Source: Saccharothrix obliqua
GTDB taxonomy: Bacteria; Actinomycetota; Actinomycetes; Mycobacteriales; Pseudonocardiaceae
Direction of reading: 5' to 3'
Assembly: GCF_019375475.1 (NCBI RefSeq)
Contig: NZ_JAHXGQ010000004.1
Span: 682,001 to 746,000 of the forward strand
Length of the DNA: 64,000 bases
A program made the position numbers and the translations under genes. Shown here piece by piece: positions 19,501 through 29,812 of the stretch (position 1 is the first letter of the stretch; each line of letters begins with the position of its first letter). The notes below the pieces were generated by a model. The model did no database searches, was not told where the DNA came from, and saw only the letters and a program-made list of their open reading frames with translations.

Positions 19501-22500
19501 CACGGCTTCGCGCAACGCGGCCAGGTCGAACGCGCCGTCGTCGTGGACGGGGTAACCGAGCGAGTTGACGTACAGGCCGCGGTCGACGCCCGCGAGCATC
19601 AGGTGCGCCATCCCCGCCTGCGCCAGGGTGAGCGGGTAGGCGTCCACCACGTCGGCGGGCAACGCGGCCCGCTGCCCGGCGGCGAGCAGGGCGAACGGCG
19701 CGACGCCGGGCAGCGGCGCGGCGACCGGCGCGCCGGCGAGCCCGGCCGCGAGGTCGGCCACGCGCTGCCGGCGGAACAGGTCCTGGACGCTGATCTCCAC
19801 ACCCCGCGCGCGCAGCAGGCCGACGACCCGGATCGCGCGCAGCGAGTCGCCGCCCAGTTCGAAGAAGCCGTCCTCCGCGCCGACCCGCGTAGCGCCGGTC
19901 GCCTCGGCGAACGCGGCGGCGACCACCTCCTCGGCCGAGGTGCGCGGCGCGACGAAACCAGTCGGCGGGCGCACCGCGGTGGGTGCGGGCAACGCCTTGC
20001 GGTCGGTCTTGCCGCTGGGCGTCAGCGGCAACGCCGCCAGCACGGTCCAGGCGGCGGGGAGCATCGTCTCGGGCAGCGACCGGGCGAGGTGGTCCCGCAA
20101 CTCGGCCGGTGTCGGCGGCTCGGCGGTCGGCACGACGTAGCCGACCAAGCGGTCGTCGTGCACGGCGACGGCGGCGGCACGCACCGCGGGGTGACGCAGC
20201 AGGGCGGCTTCGACCTCGCCGGGTTCGATGCGGTTGCCGTGCAGCTTGACCTGGTGGTCGATGCGCCCGAGGTAGTCGATCGTGCCGTCCGGCAGGAGCC
20301 TGACCAGGTCACCGGTGTGGTAGAGCCGTTCGCCCGGCGTCTCCGCGAAGGGGTTGGGCACGAACCGTTCCGCGGTCAACGCCGGCCGCCCCGGGTAGCC
20401 GCGCGCCAACTGCACCCCGGCGATCACCAGTTCGCCCGGGACGCCGACGGGCACGAGGCGCAGTTCCTCGTCCACGACGTGGATGCGGGTGTTGCTCACC
20501 GGGCGACCGATCGTCACCCTCTCCCCCGGCACACACCGCCCCGCGGTCACGTCGACCGCGGCCTCCGTCGGACCGTACAGATTGTGCAACCCACAACCCA
20601 CCACCCGGTGGAACAACTCCGCCAAATCACCCGGCAACACCTCACCACTGCACAACACCAGACGCAACGGCAACACCGGCAACGAACCAGCCAAAAACAC
20701 CCGCAACATCGACGGCACAAAATGCGCCACCGTCACACCACGATCCACCATCACCCGAGCCAGGTACTCCGGATCACGATGCCCACCCGGCTCCGCCACC
20801 ACCAACGTCGCACCCACCGACAACGTCCAGAAAAACTCCCACACCGACACATCAAAACCAAAAGGAGTCTTCTGCAACACCCGATCCGACACACCCAACC
20901 CGTACACCGACTGCGCCCACCGCAACCGGTTCACCACCGCACGATGCTCAACCACCACACCCTTCGGCAACCCCGTCGAACCCGACGTGTAAATCACATA
21001 AGCCGCATTACCCGGAACCACCCCCGACACCACGGGGGTGTCCGGCTCGTCCAGGTCCGCCAGGTCGCCCGGCGTGATCACGAGGCGTGCCCCGGAGTCC
21101 GCGACCATGAAGTCCAGCCGCTCAGCCGGGTACTCCGGGTCCAACGGCAGGTACGCCCCACCCGCCTTCAACACCCCGAGCAACGCGACCACGAGTTCGA
21201 CACCGCGCTCCAACCGGACGCCGACGACCGTCTCCGGGCCGACGCCGAGCGCACGCAGGCGGTGCGCGGCCTGGTTGGACCGGGCGTCCAGCTCGGCGGC
21301 GGTGAGCGCGGTGTCCCCGGCGACCACCGGGCCGAGGCCGCCGAGCAGGTCCACCAGCGTGCCGCCGGGGTGGTCGACCACCTCGCCGGACAGGCGGCGC
21401 AGCTCGGCCTCCTCGCCGGCGGTCAGCCAGGGCAGGTCGGCGACCCGGGTCGCCGGGTCGTCCACGACACCACGCAGCAGGGTGGCGAAGTGGCCCGCCA
21501 TCCGCTCGACCGTGCTCCGGTCGAACAGGGCGACGGGGTACTCCAGGACGCCGTGGAGGGCGCCGTCGGGTTGCTCGGTGATCTCCAGGGTCAGGTCGAA
21601 CTTGGCGCTGCGCCACGGGGAGTGCAGCGGTTCGCCACGCAGCCCGGCGGCGGAGAAGTCGGCGCGCTCGGTGTTCTGGAGCACGAACATCGCCTGGAAC
21701 AGCGGTGAGCGGGAGAGGTCGCGGTCCGGGGACAGCTCGTCCACCAACCGCTCGAACGGCGTCTCCTGGTGGGTCAGCGCGTCGAGCACCTCCTGCCGCA
21801 CCCGACCGAGGAGGTCGGTGAACGCGACCGCCGGGTCCACCTCGGCCCGCAGCACGAGGGTGTTGAGGAACAACCCGACCATGTCGTGCGTCTCGGCGCG
21901 GGTGCGACCGGCGACGGGCGTGCCCACGGTGAGGTCGCGCTGCCCGGCGTAGCGGGACAGCAGGACCTGGTACGCCGCGAGCAGCACGGCGAACAACGTC
22001 GCGCGGTGCGCCGAGGCCAGTCCGGCGAGGCGGCCGGCCACCCCGGCGTCCACGGTGAACCGCACCAGGTCGCCACGCGGGTCGTGCACGGCGGGCCGGG
22101 GCCGGTCGGTGGGCAGCGCCAGCACCGGCGCGCCCGCGAGCCGGGCGCGCCAGTGGTCGAGCCCGCGCGTGACCGCGGCACCCGTCACGTGCTCCCGGTG
22201 CCAGGCCGCGAAATCGGCGTACTGGGCCCGCAGCGGTGGGCGTTCCCGGCCCTCGTAGCAGGCGGCGAGGTCCTTGGCCACGACGGACGCGGACCACCCG
22301 TCGTAGGCGATGTGGTGCGCCACCAGCAGCAGCACGGGGTCGCCGGCCGGTGGCCGCAGCACCCGCAACCGCGCCGGCGGTCCGGCGGCCAGGTCGAACG
22401 GGCGGGCCGCCTCGTCCAGCGTCGCCGCCGCCACGTCCTCGACGTCCACGGCCCGGAAGTCCACCACGACCGGTCCGACGACCTGCGCGGGTGCGCCGTC

Positions 22501-22800
22501 GTGCTCGACGTAGGTGGTGCGCAGCACCTCGTGCCGCCGGACGACGCGGGTCCACGCGTCCCGCAGCCGCGGCACGTCGAGGTCGCCGCGCAACCGCCAC
22601 GCGGAGGTCACCACGTACTCGGCGCCACCCGGCCGCAACCGGTCCAGGAACCACATCCGCCGCTGCGCGCCCGACAGCTCCAGCGGGCCGAACCGGTCCG
22701 CGGCCGGGATGGCGTCCACCTTCGCCGGTGTCGTGCCCCGCAGGTAGCGCTCCAGCAACTCCTGCCGTCGTCCGGCGGCGTCCTTCGACCCGTCGCTCAT
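16564..22800 (-). CDS. Two-module NRPS, C-A(Ser)-T-C-A(Gly)-T
   Basis: The protein has 2078 residues. C1 has HHIAYDG near 163. A1 has [11 protein letters not shown] near 603 and code D-V-W-H-L-S-L-V-D, read as Ser. T1 has [13 protein letters not shown] near 987. C2 is of a different subtype and reads [10 protein letters not shown] near 1193: the first His of HHxxxDG is Val, while the second, catalytic His is kept. A2 has [11 protein letters not shown] near 1640 and code D-I-L-Q-L-G-L-I-W, a classical Gly code. T2 has [10 protein letters not shown] near 2018. No epimerase or thioesterase domain is present. The protein follows MbtH in the same operon and overlaps the next NRPS gene. I chose the ATG at 22798-22800; another in-frame ATG two codons upstream (22804-22806) is equally possible. 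Confidence 0.93.
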   Translation of the reverse strand: MSDGSKDAAGRRQELLERYLRGTTPAKVDAIPAADRFGPLELSGAQRRMWFLDRLRPGGAEYVVTSAWRLRGDLDVPRLRDAWTRVVRRHEVLRTTYVEHDGAPAQVVGPVVVDFRAVDVEDVAAATLDEAARPFDLAAGPPARLRVLRPPAGDPVLLLVAHHIAYDGWSASVVAKDLAACYEGRERPPLRAQYADFAAWHREHVTGAAVTRGLDHWRARLAGAPVLALPTDRPRPAVHDPRGDLVRFTVDAGVAGRLAGLASAHRATLFAVLLAAYQVLLSRYAGQRDLTVGTPVAGRTRAETHDMVGLFLNTLVLRAEVDPAVAFTDLLGRVRQEVLDALTHQETPFERLVDELSPDRDLSRSPLFQAMFVLQNTERADFSAAGLRGEPLHSPWRSAKFDLTLEITEQPDGALHGVLEYPVALFDRSTVERMAGHFATLLRGVVDDPATRVADLPWLTAGEEAELRRLSGEVVDHPGGTLVDLLGGLGPVVAGDTALTAAELDARSNQAAHRLRALGVGPETVVGVRLERGVELVVALLGVLKAGGAYLPLDPEYPAERLDFMVADSGARLVITPGDLADLDEPDTPVVSGVVPGNAAYVIYTSGSTGLPKGVVVEHRAVVNRLRWAQSVYGLGVSDRVLQKTPFGFDVSVWEFFWTLSVGATLVVAEPGGHRDPEYLARVMVDRGVTVAHFVPSMLRVFLAGSLPVLPLRLVLCSGEVLPGDLAELFHRVVGCGLHNLYGPTEAAVDVTAGRCVPGERVTIGRPVSNTRIHVVDEELRLVPVGVPGELVIAGVQLARGYPGRPALTAERFVPNPFAETPGERLYHTGDLVRLLPDGTIDYLGRIDHQVKLHGNRIEPGEVEAALLRHPAVRAAAVAVHDDRLVGYVVPTAEPPTPAELRDHLARSLPETMLPAAWTVLAALPLTPSGKTDRKALPAPTAVRPPTGFVAPRTSAEEVVAAAFAEATGATRVGAEDGFFELGGDSLRAIRVVGLLRARGVEISVQDLFRRQRVADLAAGLAGAPVAAPLPGVAPFALLAAGQRAALPADVVDAYPLTLAQAGMAHLMLAGVDRGLYVNSLGYPVHDDGAFDLAALREAVRLLTDKHEILRTSIHLADGDVPRQFVHAAAEVELGCTDLRGLDPDTRAARLRDSLAADRARPFDLTRPGLLRLHVHRFTDREWRLTFGYVHAILDGWSQNSLVAELLDAYRAVRSGARWSTTPPAVRFADTVARELVSLESAEDREFWAARVVGVAGFTVPAAWAGEDDGVYRTRRVPIADLPVAAVAAAAGVPLKSLLFAAHLTALRVVSGVTEGDPVFHTGYVTNGRLERADGDLVRGMFLNTVPLLVRSTAGSWAELARDVFAAETASWPHRHFPLPAMQAAWGGATPLVDVFFNHTDMHVLDADLVALDGVEDSTPNEFGLSVSTTPGAFVLEAFTHRVSAHHLELLARVYRHVLERACAGDDPRLVRLPEADREAALRGTPAPPALRATLPGLFAAAVRDHPDAVAVEAGPTTLTYRELDARVSALAARLRAIGIGRGSLVAVLLERGVDTLVAPLAVHRAGAAYVPVDPRYPARRVEHVLTDSGADAVVTGPALTGLLDGTTAPVVLAGEDTGDAAHVTPREPDPDDLAYVIYTSGSTGRPKGVMVGHGALGNFLLSMRDRPGLAAGAAVLALTTVSFDISALELYLPLVVGGRTVIATGDEAVDPHRQVELMTRTGVSVVQATPSGLRVLVDSGWVPPKGLTVLSGGEKLTADLARVLTAGGAELWDLYGPTETTIWSTVARVPADTADPWEPVAGTDVRLLDWRGEPVPPGVVGEVHLGGVGLARGYLGRPALTAERFVPDPHSSTPGARLYRTGDLARRHADGRVDVLGRVDHQVKIRGHRVEPGEVEAALLAQPGVREAAVRPFPTAAGGLELAGYVVGEVSTAGLRRSLAGVLPDYLVPSALVVLDAFPRTPAGKLDRAALPVPDGVPEQAHVAPRTPTEELVAGVWADALGVAEVGVHDDFFDRGGHSLLANRIAMRLRSALGVAVPVRAVFDHPTVEALSVAIADYPRQTPIIAARRRVTVGEDA
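20317..21006 (-). repeat. A-domain tract, copy 2, nearly identical to 15509-16192
   Basis: This is the partner copy of the repeat in the A-T-C NRPS, lying in the first A domain (Ser) of the C-A-T-C-A-T NRPS. It shows the same shift to TTG- and A/T-ending codons between about 20570 and 21010. Identity drops to ordinary family level on both sides. Confidence 0.85.
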
Positions 22801-22826
22801 GCCCATCCCCCGGTGGCTCCCGCGCG

Positions 22827-23036
22827 TCAGGCGGAGGCGTCGGCCGCCATGCGGCGGCGCAGGCTCAACGGGCGCATGTCGGTCCACACCCGGTCGATGT
22901 GGTCCAGGCAGGTCTGCTTCGGGCCGCGGACGCCCTCGTAGCGCCAGCCGGAAGGCAGTTCGCGGTCCACGGGCCAGATGGAGAACTGCTCCTCGTGGTT
23001 CACCACCACGCCGTAGGTGCGCTCGTCGTCGCTCAT
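22827..23036 (-). CDS. mbtH: MbtH-like protein
   Basis: The 69-residue protein has the MbtH pattern: [19 protein letters not shown] followed by [19 protein letters not shown]. The invariant Trp residues are at about 21, 31 and 51. MbtH proteins bind A domains and are often needed for their solubility and activity. The gene heads the minus-strand operon and precedes the two Ser/Gly NRPS genes, so these are its first likely partners. It is the only MbtH gene in the window and may serve all A domains of the cluster. Confidence 0.96.
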   Translation of the reverse strand: MSDDERTYGVVVNHEEQFSIWPVDRELPSGWRYEGVRGPKQTCLDHIDRVWTDMRPLSLRRRMAADASA

Positions 23037-23166
23037 GCGTCCTCCCCAGTCGGTCGGACGCCGAGCGTGCCCGGCGGTGTGCGCCCCGACAAGGAACAAA
23101 CACGCAGCAACGCTCACGCGCTGACATCCCTGTGCCGGGGGCCCGCCCGCGGTCACCCTGACGCCC

Positions 23167-26100
23167 ATGAGCCTGCCGCTGTCCTTCCCACAGGAGCGCC
23201 TGTGGTTCCTCGACGTGCTGCGCCCCGGCGGCAGCGAGTACCTGCTGCCCCTGGCGCTGCACCTGGGCGGCGACCTGGACGTGCCCACCCTCGCCGCGGC
23301 GCTGGCCACCGTGGTCTCCCGGCACGAGGTGCTGCGCACCCGCTACCCCGGCCGCGGTGGCACGCCGGAGCAGGTGGTGGACGAGCCGGGCCCGGTGGCG
23401 CTGCCCGTGGTCGACGCCGCACCGGACGAGGTGGCGGCGCTGGTGGAGGCGGAGCTGGCGCACGGGTTCGACCTGGCGGCGCAGTGGCCGCTGCGGGCCC
23501 GGTTGCTGCGGCTGTCGCCGGTCGAGCACGTGTTGGTGTTCGTGGTGCACCACATCGCGTTCGACGGGTGGTCCTGGGACGTGTTCGCCCGCGAGCTGGC
23601 CGCCGCGTACGGCGGCGCCCGGTTGCCCGAACCCCCGGTGCAGTACGCGGATTTCGCCGCGTGGCAACGGGAGTCGGCGGTGGACCAGGCCGGGCAGCTC
23701 GCGTTCTGGCGCGAGCGGTTGGCGGGCCTGGCGCCGCTGGAGCTGCCCGCCGACCGACCCCGCCCGGCGGAGTGGGACCCCGCGGGCGCGGCCGTGCGCG
23801 TGGCCGTGCCCGCCGGGTTGGCCGGGCGGCTGGCCGATCTCGGCCGGGCGCGGCGGGCTACGCCGTTCATGGTGCTGCTGGCCGCCTACAAGGTCTTCCT
23901 GCACCGGCACACCGGCGGCACGGACATCGCCGTGGGCTGCCCGGTGGCGGGTCGGCCGCTGGCGGAGGTGGAGGACCTGGTCGGGTTGTTCGTCAACACC
24001 CTGGTGCTGCGCACCGACCTGGGCGGCGACCCGACCTTCGAGCGGCTGCTCGACCGGGTCGCGGACACGGCGCTGGCCGCGTTCAGCCACGAGGACGTGC
24101 CGTTCGAGCGGCTGGTGGCCGAGTTCGAGCCGGACCGCGACCTGTCCCGCAACCCGCTGGTGCAGGTCTCGTTCGGGTTGAGCGAGATCGCCGACGACCG
24201 GTTCGCGCTGCCCGGCCTGGTGGTGCGGGAGGTCGACGTCGCGTGGACGGCCTCGTCGTTCGACCTCGGCCTGCACTTCGAACGCCGACCGGACGGCGCG
24301 TTGACCGGCTACCTGACCTACCCGACCGCGTTGTTCGACGCCGACACCGCCGAGCGGATGGCGCAGCGGTACGTGCGGCTGCTGGAGAGCGTCGCCGCGA
24401 CGCCGGCGCGGCCGATCAGCGAGCTGGAGCTGCTGCCGGACGCCGAGCGCCGGCTGCTGGTGGACGAGTGGGGCGCCGTGCCGTGGGCGGGTGAGGTGCC
24501 GGGGTGCTTCCCCGAGCTGTTCGCCACGCGCGCCGCCGCGCACCCGGACAAGCCGGCCGTGTGGTTCGGCGACGGTGAGCTGACCTACGGCGAGCTGGAC
24601 GCCCGGTCCACGCGCCTGGCCCGCCGGCTGCGGTCGCTGGGGCTGGGTCGCGGCGCGACGGTGGGCGTGTGCCTGGAACGGGGCCCGGAGGCCGTGGTCG
24701 CCATGGTCGGCGTGCTCAAGTCGGGCGCCGCGTACGTGCCGTTCGACCCGGCGAACCCCGCCGACCGGCTGGCCTTCCTGGTCGCGGACGCACGGGTCGG
24801 CGCGGTGGTGGCCCGGTCCGGCGCGGCCGGGCTGTTCCCCGGCCGCCCGGTGATCGACCCGGACGACGTGGCCGACGAGTCGGCCGACCGCCCGGACTGG
24901 GTGGTGGAACCGGGCGACGCCGCGTACGTGATCTACACCTCCGGTTCGACCGGCCGCCCGAAGGGCGTGGTGGTCGAGCACGGGTCCTACGCCCAGCACT
25001 CGCTGGTGATCGCCGAGCAGTACCGCATCACGGAGTCCGACCGGGTGTTGTCGTTGGCGTCGCTGGCGTTCGACGGCTCGCTGGAGCAGATCGGCGCGCC
25101 GCTGCTGGCGGGCGCGACGGTGCTGCTGAGCGACCCGCTGTTCTGGACGCCGGAGGAGCTGGCCGAGCGGTTGCGGCGGTTCCGCGTCACGAGCGTGAAC
25201 CTCACCCCGCACTACTACCGCGAGCTGATGACCGCGGTCAGCCCCGACGACGTCCGGTCGCTGCGGATGGTCAACGTGGGCGCGGACGTGGTGACCGTGG
25301 ACGACGCCCGCCGCTGGCACGAGCTGGGCGCGCCGGCTCGTTTCGTGGCCTGTTACGGCCCGACGGAGGCGACGATCTCCAGCTACCTGCACGAGGCGGC
25401 GGAACGGGACCTGGGCGCGCCGACGCTGCCCATCGGCCGACCGGTGCCCGGCACCTCCGCGCACGTGCTGGACGACCGCGGTCGCCCGTCACCCGTGGGC
25501 GTGCCGGGCGAACTGCATTTGGGCGGCCGGCGGGTCGCACGGGGCTACCTGGGGCGGCCCGCGCTGACCGCCGACCGGTTCGTGCCCGACCCGTTCTCCG
25601 GCGTGCCGGGTGCGCGCCTGTACCGGACCGGCGACCTGGCCAGGGTGCGTGGCGACGGCGCGGTGGAGTTCCTGGGCCGCATCGACGACCAGGTCAAGAT
25701 CCGGGGTTTCCGGATCGAGCTGGGCGAGGTCGAGGCGGTGCTCAACGCGCAGCCGGCGGTGCGGGCGGCGGCCGTGGTCACCCGGGACCTGCCCGACCCG
25801 CAGCTGGTCGCCTACGTGGTGCCCGCCGGCGCGGACGCCGACACCGACGCGTTGCGGGAGGCGTTGCGCGCCCAGCTGCCGGAGTACATGGTGCCGGGCC
25901 TGTGGGTGGCGCTGCCCGAGCTGCCGCTCACCCCGAGCCGCAAGGTCGACCGCGCCGCCCTGCCCGCCCCGGTGGCGCCGGAGCGGGCCGCCCGCGTCGC
26001 GCCCGCGTCCGGGGTGGAGCGCGCCATCGCCGACATCTGGCGGGAAGTGCTGCCCACCGGCGATTTCGGCACGCACGACGACTTCTTCCACCTGGGCGGC

Positions 26101-26238
26101 CACTCCCTGCTGGCGACCAGGGTGCTGTCCCGGCTCCGCAAGCGGTTCGACGTGCGGATCACCCTGCGCCACCTGTTCACCGCGCGCACCGTCGCCGCGC
26201 TGGCGGCGGTCGTGGAGGAAGCTGGTGGCCGGGGCTGA
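23167..26238 (+). CDS. Single-module NRPS, C-A-T
   Basis: The protein has 1023 residues. The C domain has HHIAFDGWS near 127. The A domain has [11 protein letters not shown] near 588. The A4 region reads FDGSLEQ, and the binding pocket reads by eye D-G-E-N-V-V-C-I-S, which I cannot match to a known amino acid. The carrier has [12 protein letters not shown] near 975. The ATG is 130 bp from the divergent MbtH gene, so the two units probably share a promoter region. The gene converges on the stand-alone A-T gene with only 2 bp between stop codons. It likely adds one residue in the middle of the peptide, as it has neither loading nor releasing parts. Confidence 0.92.
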   Translation: MSLPLSFPQERLWFLDVLRPGGSEYLLPLALHLGGDLDVPTLAAALATVVSRHEVLRTRYPGRGGTPEQVVDEPGPVALPVVDAAPDEVAALVEAELAHGFDLAAQWPLRARLLRLSPVEHVLVFVVHHIAFDGWSWDVFARELAAAYGGARLPEPPVQYADFAAWQRESAVDQAGQLAFWRERLAGLAPLELPADRPRPAEWDPAGAAVRVAVPAGLAGRLADLGRARRATPFMVLLAAYKVFLHRHTGGTDIAVGCPVAGRPLAEVEDLVGLFVNTLVLRTDLGGDPTFERLLDRVADTALAAFSHEDVPFERLVAEFEPDRDLSRNPLVQVSFGLSEIADDRFALPGLVVREVDVAWTASSFDLGLHFERRPDGALTGYLTYPTALFDADTAERMAQRYVRLLESVAATPARPISELELLPDAERRLLVDEWGAVPWAGEVPGCFPELFATRAAAHPDKPAVWFGDGELTYGELDARSTRLARRLRSLGLGRGATVGVCLERGPEAVVAMVGVLKSGAAYVPFDPANPADRLAFLVADARVGAVVARSGAAGLFPGRPVIDPDDVADESADRPDWVVEPGDAAYVIYTSGSTGRPKGVVVEHGSYAQHSLVIAEQYRITESDRVLSLASLAFDGSLEQIGAPLLAGATVLLSDPLFWTPEELAERLRRFRVTSVNLTPHYYRELMTAVSPDDVRSLRMVNVGADVVTVDDARRWHELGAPARFVACYGPTEATISSYLHEAAERDLGAPTLPIGRPVPGTSAHVLDDRGRPSPVGVPGELHLGGRRVARGYLGRPALTADRFVPDPFSGVPGARLYRTGDLARVRGDGAVEFLGRIDDQVKIRGFRIELGEVEAVLNAQPAVRAAAVVTRDLPDPQLVAYVVPAGADADTDALREALRAQLPEYMVPGLWVALPELPLTPSRKVDRAALPAPVAPERAARVAPASGVERAIADIWREVLPTGDFGTHDDFFHLGGHSLLATRVLSRLRKRFDVRITLRHLFTARTVAALAAVVEEAGGRG

Positions 26239-26240
26239 CC

Positions 26241-28052
26241 TCAGACCGACACGGCGTCCACGTCCTCGTCCGACAGGCCCTCGACGTGCGCCACCACGGC
26301 GTCGTGGATCCGCGCCGCCGACTCCGCCACCGTGGGGAAGTCGAACAGGCTGCGCACCGGCAGCTCGACCGGGAACCGCTCGGCGACCAGGGCCACGAAC
26401 CTGGTCGCCAGCAGCGAGTGCCCGCCCAGGTCGGCGAAGAAGTCGTCGTGCACGCCGACCCGCTCCACGCCGAGCAGGTCCTGCCAGATCCCGGCGACGA
26501 CCTCCTCCACCGGCGTGCGCGGCGCGACGTACGCGACGGTCGCCGCGCCGGGCACGGCGAGGGCGGCCCGGTCGATCTTGCCGTTCGGGGTGACGGGCAG
26601 CTCGGGCACGAACGACCACAGCCCGGGCACCATGTGGTCGGGCAGCCGCTCGGCCAGGAACGCGCGCAGCTCGTCCGCGGTGGCGTCGCCGACGACGTGG
26701 GCGACCAGCACCCGGTCGGCCTCGTCGCGGTCGTGGGTGGTCACCACCGCGATGCGCACGGCGGGGTGGGCGACCAGCGCCGCCTCCACCTCGCCCAGCT
26801 CCACCCGGAAACCACGCACCTTCACCTGGTGGTCCAGGCGGCCGAAGAACTCGACCACCCCGTCCGCGCGGACGCGGGCCTCGTCACCGGTGCGGTAGAC
26901 GCGGTCCCCGTCGCCGGTCGGGTCGGGCACGAAGCGCTCCGCGGTCAGCGACGGCCGGTCGTGGTACCCGCGGGCCAGGCCGGGGCCGCCGAGCAGCAGC
27001 TCGCCCCGACCGCCCCGGGGCAGCGGCACGCCGGAGGCGTCCGCGACGAACGCGCGGGTGTTGGCGATCGGCGTGCCGATCGGGATGGGGCCCAGGGTGT
27101 CGGCGACGGTCATGCCGCGCAGGGCGCAGGCGAACGTCGTGCACTCGGTGGGGCCGTAGCCGTTGCTCATCTCCGCGCCCACCTCCTCGATGACCCGCCG
27201 GGCCTGGACCGGCGGCACCACGTCGCCACCCGCGATCACGTGCCGCACGCCGGTCAACGCCTCGACCCCGGTGTCCACGACGTGCGCGAACAGACCGGAG
27301 CTGAGCCACAGCGTGGTGACCCCGTACCGGCGCACGGCCTCCCCGACGGCGGCGGCGGTCGGCGTGCCCGGCGGCAGCACGGCGAGCACCGCGCCGTTGG
27401 CCAGCGCGCCCCACAGCTCGAACGTCGACACGTCGAAGCACAGGGAGGTCAGCAGCAGGAACACCTGGTCGGTGGTGAAGTCCGCGAAGTCCGCGCCGTG
27501 CACGAGGCGCACGACGCCGCGGTGCGTGACCTGGACGCCCTTGGGCCGTCCCGTCGAACCCGACGTGTACATGGTGTAGATCAGGTTGTCCGGGTCGACC
27601 CGGACCGGCGGCGCGTCGGACGGCCCGGTCGCGAGGTCCGTCTCGTCCACCACCACGACCGACCGCGCCGCGGCGACCCGGTCCACCAGCGACCGCTGCG
27701 TGACCGCGACCGCCGCACCCGAGTCGGCCACCATGTACGCGAGGCGGTCGGCGGGGTAGTCGGGGTCCAGCGGCACGTAGCAGCCACCCGCCTTGAGGAT
27801 GCCGAGCATCGCCACCAGCAGGTCCGGCCCGCGCTCCAGGCACAGCGCCACCGGCGCCTCCGGGCCGACGCCGTGTGCGCGCAGCACGTGCGCGAAGCGG
27901 TTGGCGCGGGTCTCCAGCTCGCCGTAGGTGAGGTCGCCGCCCGCCCAGCGGACCGCGACGGCGGCGGGCCGCGCGGACGCGTGCTCGGCGAACAACTCGT
28001 GCACGCACCGGTCCGGCAGCGGCACTTCGGGGCCACGCAGCAGATCAGTCAC
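26241..28052 (-). CDS. Stand-alone NRPS A-T didomain, Val-like specificity
   Basis: The protein has 603 residues. The A domain has [11 protein letters not shown] near 162 and code D-V-F-W-I-G-G-T-F. This differs mainly at the second position from common valine codes (D-A-x-W-x-G-G-T-F), so a valine-like aliphatic residue is likely. The carrier is at about 542 ([12 protein letters not shown]). It has no condensation domain, so it is either a loading module or an acceptor for a C domain on another protein, such as the C-terminal C of the A-T-C NRPS. The GTG start at 28050-28052 is the first plausible codon before family similarity begins; upstream codons are Arg/Pro-rich. The gene is divergent from the flavin oxidase gene. 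Confidence 0.9.
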   Translation of the reverse strand: MTDLLRGPEVPLPDRCVHELFAEHASARPAAVAVRWAGGDLTYGELETRANRFAHVLRAHGVGPEAPVALCLERGPDLLVAMLGILKAGGCYVPLDPDYPADRLAYMVADSGAAVAVTQRSLVDRVAAARSVVVVDETDLATGPSDAPPVRVDPDNLIYTMYTSGSTGRPKGVQVTHRGVVRLVHGADFADFTTDQVFLLLTSLCFDVSTFELWGALANGAVLAVLPPGTPTAAAVGEAVRRYGVTTLWLSSGLFAHVVDTGVEALTGVRHVIAGGDVVPPVQARRVIEEVGAEMSNGYGPTECTTFACALRGMTVADTLGPIPIGTPIANTRAFVADASGVPLPRGGRGELLLGGPGLARGYHDRPSLTAERFVPDPTGDGDRVYRTGDEARVRADGVVEFFGRLDHQVKVRGFRVELGEVEAALVAHPAVRIAVVTTHDRDEADRVLVAHVVGDATADELRAFLAERLPDHMVPGLWSFVPELPVTPNGKIDRAALAVPGAATVAYVAPRTPVEEVVAGIWQDLLGVERVGVHDDFFADLGGHSLLATRFVALVAERFPVELPVRSLFDFPTVAESAARIHDAVVAHVEGLSDEDVDAVSV

Positions 28053-28186
28053 GGCCGCAGTATCCGACCGCCGGCGGGCGGCGCGGCAGAGACGAACCCG
28101 CACACTTTCCGACCGCGCTGTCACGTGTCGCGGCGCCGCGCCGTCCTCCCGGTGCACGGCTTGACGACGAGGGTACGGAGGCGGAT

Positions 28187-29350
28187 GTGGCACGAGAGAT
28201 CGTCGTGATCGGCGGCGGGCTGGCCGGGCTGGCGGCGAGCATCGCCTGCGCGGAGGCGGGGGCCGCGGTGACGTTGCACGAGGCGCACGCCACGCTCGGC
28301 GGCCGGGGTCGGACGACTCCGCCGCCGTACGTGGCCCACGAGGGCGCCCACGTGTTCTACGCCGACGGCCCGCACTGGAAGTGGCTGGTCGAGCGGGACC
28401 TGGTCGGCGACCTGGCCCGCATCCCGGCGCGGGCGGCCCTGGTGGCGGGTTTCCGGTACGGGGGCAGGCTGCGCCGCCGACCGTTCCCCGGCCTGGTGCG
28501 CATGATCCGCGACCGGCGGCGGTCCGCGCCCGTGGACCAGGACTTCGCGAGCTGGGCGGGCGCGCGGTACGGCGAGGAGGCCGCGCGGGCGGCGGCCAAC
28601 GCGATCGCCGTGGTCACGTTCGACGCCGACACCGGACGGCTGTCTGCGGCGTTCGTGTGGGAGCTGCTGCACCGCGTGTTCGCACCGGCACCGCCCGCCG
28701 TCCGGTACGTCGTCGGCGGCTGGCCCACGGTGGTCGACCGGATGGCGCGGCGGGCGCGGGAACTGGGCGTGCGGATCGAGCTGAACTCACGGGTCTCGGA
28801 GATCCCGGACGCGCCCACCGTCGTGGCCACCGAACTGGCCAGCGCGCGTGCCCTGCTCGGCGACGACTCCCTGACCTGGGAGAGCGGCAACTGCGCCATG
28901 CTCGACCTCGCGGTGCACCGCAAGCGCGGCGACTTCTTCATCGTGTTCGACGCCGACCAGGGCGGCTTCCACGAGTGCTACACGATGCAGGACCCGTCCC
29001 TCGCGCCCGCGGGCCAGTCCCTGTTCCAGCTCGACATGCCCATCCGCGAGGGCGAGTCGCGTGCCGACGCGATGGCCCGGGTGGAGGCGTTGGCCGACCT
29101 CGCCGTCCCGGGCTGGCGGGAGCGCACCACCTGGAAGCGCCAGGCCGTCGCCCGCGGGCGCAGCGGCGCGCTCGACCTGCCGGGGCGGACGTGGCGCGAC
29201 CGGCCGGCGATCGTGCGGGGCGGTGACGTGTTCCTGGCCGGCGACATGGTCGCCGCGCCGGGTATGCGTGGCGAGATCTCGTTGAACAGCGCGGTCGTCG
29301 CGGCGCGGGCGGCCGTGGAGGCGGCCGGCATCCCGGCCGCGCGGCGCTGA
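28187..29350 (+). CDS. FAD-dependent oxidase/desaturase (amine oxidase/phytoene desaturase fold)
   Basis: The 387-residue protein begins with a dinucleotide-binding motif (VVIGGGLAGLAASI, residues 5-18), followed by the amine oxidase-type stretch LHEAHATLGGRGRT. The C-terminal FAD-contact segment GDVFLAGDMVAAPGMRGE is also present. The superfamily oxidises C-N or C-C single bonds. The protein is shorter than phytoene desaturases. Its substrate is unknown: a carrier-bound amino acid or an aromatic precursor are both possible. The GTG start at 28187 follows GGAGGCG. It opens a plus-strand group with the extradiol dioxygenase and the SDR, although 462 bp separate it from the next gene. Confidence 0.8.
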   Translation: MAREIVVIGGGLAGLAASIACAEAGAAVTLHEAHATLGGRGRTTPPPYVAHEGAHVFYADGPHWKWLVERDLVGDLARIPARAALVAGFRYGGRLRRRPFPGLVRMIRDRRRSAPVDQDFASWAGARYGEEAARAAANAIAVVTFDADTGRLSAAFVWELLHRVFAPAPPAVRYVVGGWPTVVDRMARRARELGVRIELNSRVSEIPDAPTVVATELASARALLGDDSLTWESGNCAMLDLAVHRKRGDFFIVFDADQGGFHECYTMQDPSLAPAGQSLFQLDMPIREGESRADAMARVEALADLAVPGWRERTTWKRQAVARGRSGALDLPGRTWRDRPAIVRGGDVFLAGDMVAAPGMRGEISLNSAVVAARAAVEAAGIPAARR

Positions 29351-29812
29351 CCCCGGTGCCGCACCCGCGTCGGGCAACGTGTGCGCGGGAAAGGCGTCGG
29401 TGAGTCCGGCGAGGGCGGCGGCCGGTTCGCGGGGCGCGCGGCCGGTCGCCCCGCCGCCGGCGACGAGGACCGTCCGGTGAGGACTGTCCGATGTCGAAGG
29501 CGCACCGACCGGCTGTGGTCGTGCTCCCGTGGTCCGAGGAAGCGCCGCCCCGTCCCGCGCTCCCCACCACGCACCGCCCCACCACGCACCACGCACCGCC
29601 CCACCACCCGCCGCTCCACCACCCGCCGCCCGACTCCGCGACGTCCTGCTCCGCGCCGCCCCGGCCCCGGTGTGGTCCAGCCCCGGCGCCGCCGCGCGAC
29701 GTGGCGTCCCGAATCGCCGAACACGTTTTCCCCCGGTCGGTTCATTTCCCCGGAGCACGGCCCGCGTAACCTGGGTGACACGGTTCCCGAATCCACCGGA
29801 CAAGGGGTAGCG
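29351..29812. other. Intergenic region, 462 bp, with short CCACCACGCACC-type repeats
   Basis: Between about 29565 and 29640 the sequence consists of imperfect repeats built on CCACCACGCACCGCC and CCACCACCCGCC. Reading frames here give only Pro, His, Arg and Thr runs, and I see no gene. The promoter of the extradiol dioxygenase gene probably lies near 29700-29800, where GC content falls. Confidence 0.5.

Noticed and set aside
16663..21708. A long open frame antisense to the Ser/Gly NRPS (about 1680 codons)
   Set aside because: It is the same mirror effect of third-position G/C. No motif is present and the sense strand is fully explained.
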